A program made the translations under genes and the position numbers. A stretch of 62,000 bases of DNA from contig WPIO01000029.1 of the NCBI GenBank assembly GCA_009760855.2, forward strand, positions 3,077,501 through 3,139,500. Direction: 5' to 3'. Every line of letters begins with the position of its first letter. The first letter of the stretch is position 1. The notes beneath the pieces were generated by a model, which had not been told where the DNA came from, did no database searches, and worked only from the letters and a program-made list of their open reading frames with translations. Source of the DNA: Cristatella mucedo. Its lineage: Eukaryota > Bryozoa > Phylactolaemata > Cristatellidae. Positions 58,915 through 62,000 of the stretch are shown here, one piece after another.

Positions 58915-59080
58915 GGGGGGGGGTCTTCGCCCAGGAAGTAACGTCCTCGCTCTTCGTGACCCAGGTCGTGGGTTCGAGTCCTGCAGCGGACGATTCTTTA
59001 TTGTCAACGGCAAGCGGCGATGGTAGCCCTCAAGATTCTTCTGCCGCTATATAAGTGAGGCTGTTGAATCGGCTATTAAA
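58915..59080 (+). mobile_element. tRNA-derived SINE, family A (copy 8)
   Basis: TCTTCGCCCAGGAAGTAACG (A-box side), CCCAGGTCGTGGGTTCGAGTCC (split B box GGTTCGAGTCC), GCAGCGGACGATTCTTTATTG, CAACGGCAAGCGGCGATGG and AGATTCTTCTGCCGCTATAT, ending AGGCTGTTGAATCGGCTATT. Confidence 0.87.
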
Positions 59081-61292
59081 TTTTAAAATGTAAATAATCC
59101 AGCTCCGAGGACGGCTAAAGAAACTGATGCTGCAGACTGGCTGCTGGCGCCAGTGGGAGCGAGAGTGGGAGCGAGAGCGAGGCAGAGGGCGAGCACCAGG
59201 GAGCGAGAGCGAGGCTCGAACGCTCTGCACTGCAGTGCGACGACTGCAGAAGCCTGAGAGGCAGGCCGTAGGTAGAAACTAGGGGAGCAGCCGCTACTCT
59301 CCGCCGAGTTCGTTTCCACTGAATAGAGAAACGAAGCCACGACGGTCACCTCGAGTGCACTGTACCTGGCCGTGACCGTTCCTCGCCAAACGTTCGTAGT
59401 GGAATGCTGCAGTCAGCAGAGAGAGCATTTTGCGTGGAAAGATGGCCGCGGAAGAAGGACAGAGAACGGGCAGCACGCCGCCACGCGGTTCAGTCTTGAA
59501 TCACTTGCATGCTGAGTAGGAGTTCATGTAATAGGCCGGAAGCTGGAAGCGCGCGTCTAAGGGAAGTTAGCAATATTACAATTACGCTTGTGCGGTAAGA
59601 ATTAATTGCTTGCTCGAACCATGTTTTGCCGCGGCGGTCCGCATAGGCGCTTGCACTGTCTTTTAGTAGCGCTTTCGGGCAAAGACCGACTGCGTGGCTG
59701 GCGCGCACAGGTTCTGTGATGTTCCCGAAAGCAGAGCCACACGTACCCTTTTCGACACCGGAAGCCCTAGCTACAGGCGCATTTGCGCTGCGGTCCTGCG
59801 GCGGCGGCGGCAAAGTGGCGGATGCCTCGCTCCATTCAGTTCGCTGTCCGCACGAGCGCCGGAAACCGCATGACCCCTTGCACTTCCTTTTAAGGAAACC
59901 CACTCGTCCCGAGCGCGCGGGCGTCGGCGCTAGCTTCGATGCACCGCTCCCTGGCTTCGCATGCCAGCTGCATTTGTGCGTGCAAACGTCAGTCCAACCG
60001 TAGCAGCGTCGTCGTTGGCACGCTGGCATGGCGGCGGAGAAGGCGACGCGGTGGCGTCTTCACTCCTCGCGCTTTCCTTACCGAGGGCGTACTGAATGAA
60101 CTCGGCGGGCTGTCTACGGCAGCTGCATTTCAGCAGCGGCCACATTTCGTCGGTTCGAGCCGCCGCGGCCGCGGATGGTTGGCTCGGCACTCGCTCCGTG
60201 GCCGCCGCGGCAGCCGCGGGGATTTGGCGCGCCGCTTGCGATGAGTCGGAGGACCGCGTTTTCGCGCGCGCGCTCGCTCGCAGAGCGCCCGCGGGGCGGC
60301 GAGCGTTCGATCGTGCGTCGCCGACGATTGAGCTGAAACGGTAAAGACGGTAGGGCTGCTGGCCTCTGGGACGCGCGGTGTCTGCTGCACTAACTGCAGG
60401 AGCTGTGCAAACCGACGCTCCGCCTCACCCGACAATAAGCGGTTATCCGCAGAAGCCTTCTCGCTTAGCTGTGTACTTGAGACGCAGGCCGCCTGCCGTG
60501 CGAGCCGCCGCCGGCCGCCGGGGCAGGTGTTCGCTGTATCTGCTCCTCCGGACATTAGCGCGGACTTCCACACATCAAAGGCCAGCCGAGCGGCGAGGCT
60601 CGGAGAGTGGCCGCCGCTGCTCGGCGCTACGGAGCCGCGAGTCTCTGCAGAAGCGATTGGCGCCGCCGCCTGCCCGCGCGGCGGGCTGTATGCGTGCAGA
60701 CCGCCGCGGTGCGGTGCGAGATGCCCCCCACCCGCCAGCCACCGAGGAGGAAGCAGGAAACATCGCGGAATCGCTGAGCTGTCCGCCGCATGCGATGGGC
60801 TCCGCGCGGTGGCCGTGCACCCAGTGGCAGCGGAAGCGTCGTCGCTTTGGGGCGTCTCGGTGGGCCACCGCGGCTGCTGCGACTCGGCTCGGACGAAATT
60901 AGTCGTGGTCCTCACCAACTCGCCTCTGATTGGTTGCCCCGGCTCCCTTTCTTCCGCACAACCCCGCTCCAGCCGTTGCTTTGAACGAAATAGTGCTCGC
61001 GAGAGTAGTCTGCGATAGCTCCGACGTTTAATTTATACCATGTATAATCTTCAGCTCAAGATGATGTCTAACAATGTCTGCAACTGTTAACAAGGCTTCG
61101 CCTACCTCTGTCGGAGGGTGATTTGCAAGTGTTGCAGGGCGATTTTCGATCAGCTAAACGTCTCGTTCATCTTATCGAATGTAGGCCAGACAGGATAGAC
61201 TACACAATTTACCCATTGCTCACCCTCTAAGGGAGTTAGCAGAGGCGGCCGGGGGCCCTGGCACCAATGCAATCCGCGTCCATCTGGCTTAA
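59081..61292. other. GC-rich DNA, no gene recognised
   Basis: GGGAGCGAGAG motifs repeat at 59155-59220. A minus frame of 262 codons (60130-60918) and a plus frame of 174 codons (60378-60902) overlap each other in CpG-rich DNA and carry no motif I recognise. Hox4-type N-terminal or homeodomain motifs are not seen. Confidence 0.5.
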
Positions 61293-61415
61293 TAATATAA
61301 TTCATTTGTATAGCGACCAAGAGAACTCTATTCAGGCGCTTCACATATGCCACGGAGCTCGAGCCCATGACCTCGGTCAGGGCGAGCACATTTATCACTG
61401 GGCCAAACCAGCGCG
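61293..61415 (-). mobile_element. tRNA-derived SINE, family B (copy 7)
   Basis: The plus strand shows ATATAATTCATTTGTATAGCG, AGAGAACTCTATTCAGGCGC and GGAGCTCGAGCCCATGACC (B box), then GGTCAGGGCGAGCAC and CACTGGGCCAAACCAG (A-box side), in reverse order. Confidence 0.86.
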
Positions 61416-61436
61416 ACATTTACGTCACGGGCCGGC

Positions 61437-61800
61437 AGTCCATCGCCAGCCAGTTCCCATCGGTAGCCAGTCCCCATCGCCATCCAGTCCCCCATCGCGC
61501 TCCAGTCCCCATCGCCATCCAGTCCCAACATTGCCATCCAGTCCCCCATCAGTAGCCAGTCCCCCACCACCATCCAGTGCCCCGTCGTCGGCCAGTCCAC
61601 CATCGCCATCCATTCCCCCATCGCCATCCAGTCCCCCATTGCTATCCAGTCCCCCATTGGTAGCCAGTCCCCCACCACCATCCTGTGCCCCGTCGCCGGC
61701 CAGTCCACCATCGCCATCCAGTCTCCCATCGCCATCCAGTCCCCCGTCGCCATCCAGTTCCCCATCGCCAACCAGTCCCCGATCGGCAGCAGCCGAGTCA
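61437..61800 (+). repeat. 18-bp minisatellite with a duplicated 108-bp block
   Basis: Unit about CATCCAGTCCCCCATCGC, some 20 imperfect copies. A run of variants from about 61546 (CAGTAGCCAGTCCCCCACCA) recurs at about 61654 (TGGTAGCCAGTCCCCCACCA), a 108-bp or six-unit period. The Pro-Ser-rich open frame on the plus strand follows from the repeat. Confidence 0.93.
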
Positions 61801-62000
61801 GGTCGGCGGCAGCGACCGGCTGGTCGGCCAGGACCACCCAGCAGTTCAGCCCCCCCCCAAGCGCCAGCCAGTGCTGCACCCAGTGCCGGCGGGCAGGTCG
61901 GGGCCCTTCTCGGCATCCGGCCACTCCCCCCCCCCGGGAGACCGGTGAGAGGGCGTTGAGCCAGCCTTTTACTGCAGCTTGTTGGTGGCTACTCCGACGG

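Noticed and set aside
60130-60918. Minus-strand frame of 262 codons
   Set aside because: GC-rich DNA with an overlapping plus frame of 174 codons, no motif, Ala/Arg/Ser-rich content. Not a Hox4 exon by any visible signature.
61267-61959. Pro/Ser-rich 230-codon frame
   Set aside because: Starts inside a reversed SINE and runs through an 18-bp minisatellite, so the reading is a product of the repeat.

Overview
The window is animal genomic DNA with low gene density, crowded with decayed retroposons and very long simple repeats. Its one clear protein-coding gene is a two-exon central-class Hox gene on the + strand (exon 1 32360-32795, exon 2 36452-36738). It has an IFPWM hexapeptide, an Antp-type Q50 homeodomain, and the KLTGPN motif right after the homeodomain. 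That motif is the accepted signature of the ftz/Lox5 group, so the organism is most likely a lophotrochozoan (spiralian). I cannot name the phylum. The wide spacing (32 kb upstream and 25 kb downstream without another homeobox) and the repeat load suggest a large or relaxed Hox cluster.

The most exciting object is at 56006-56077 (+): a hairpin whose 5' arm matches the mir-10 family over ACCCTGTAGATCCGA, with two changes in the 3' half of the mature strand that are matched by Watson-Crick partners on the opposite arm. In other bilaterians mir-10 lies between Hox4 and Hox5. Here Lox5 and mir-10 are on the same strand, about 19 kb apart, and I see no Hox5/Scr homeobox between them. This suggests that Hox5 was lost or moved in this lineage, or that the cluster was rearranged.

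Layout. 1-18 kb: relatively AT-rich, with old L2/CR1-type LINE fragments, tRNA-derived SINEs and a (TA)n tract; no genes recognised. 18.9-32.3 kb: GC- and CpG-rich stretches, the best-preserved L2-type LINE (20.5-23.7 kb), (GA)n, (CT)n and (CGG)n arrays, a 40-bp minisatellite and a perfect 38-bp palindrome. 32.36-36.74 kb: Lox5, with a 3.66-kb intron that itself carries a SINE, two LINE tails, (CT)n, (TG)n and two strong hairpins. 36.7-47.4 kb: GC-rich 3' flank, more SINEs and LINEs, and a dead Tc1/mariner transposase. 47.4-52.5 kb: CpG-rich DNA without a recognised gene. 52.48-55.63 kb: a 12-bp satellite of about 250 units with higher-order structure, then a (CGG)n array, then mir-10. 56-62 kb: more LINE and SINE copies, GC-rich DNA and an 18-bp minisatellite.

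Two SINE families are visible. Family A has a Leu-like tRNA head. Family B has another tRNA-like head and a 3' tail with the same hairpin as the L2-type LINE of this window, as expected if the LINE machinery copies the SINE. Retroposon boundaries are estimates by eye, and family assignments rest on motif recognition without database searches.
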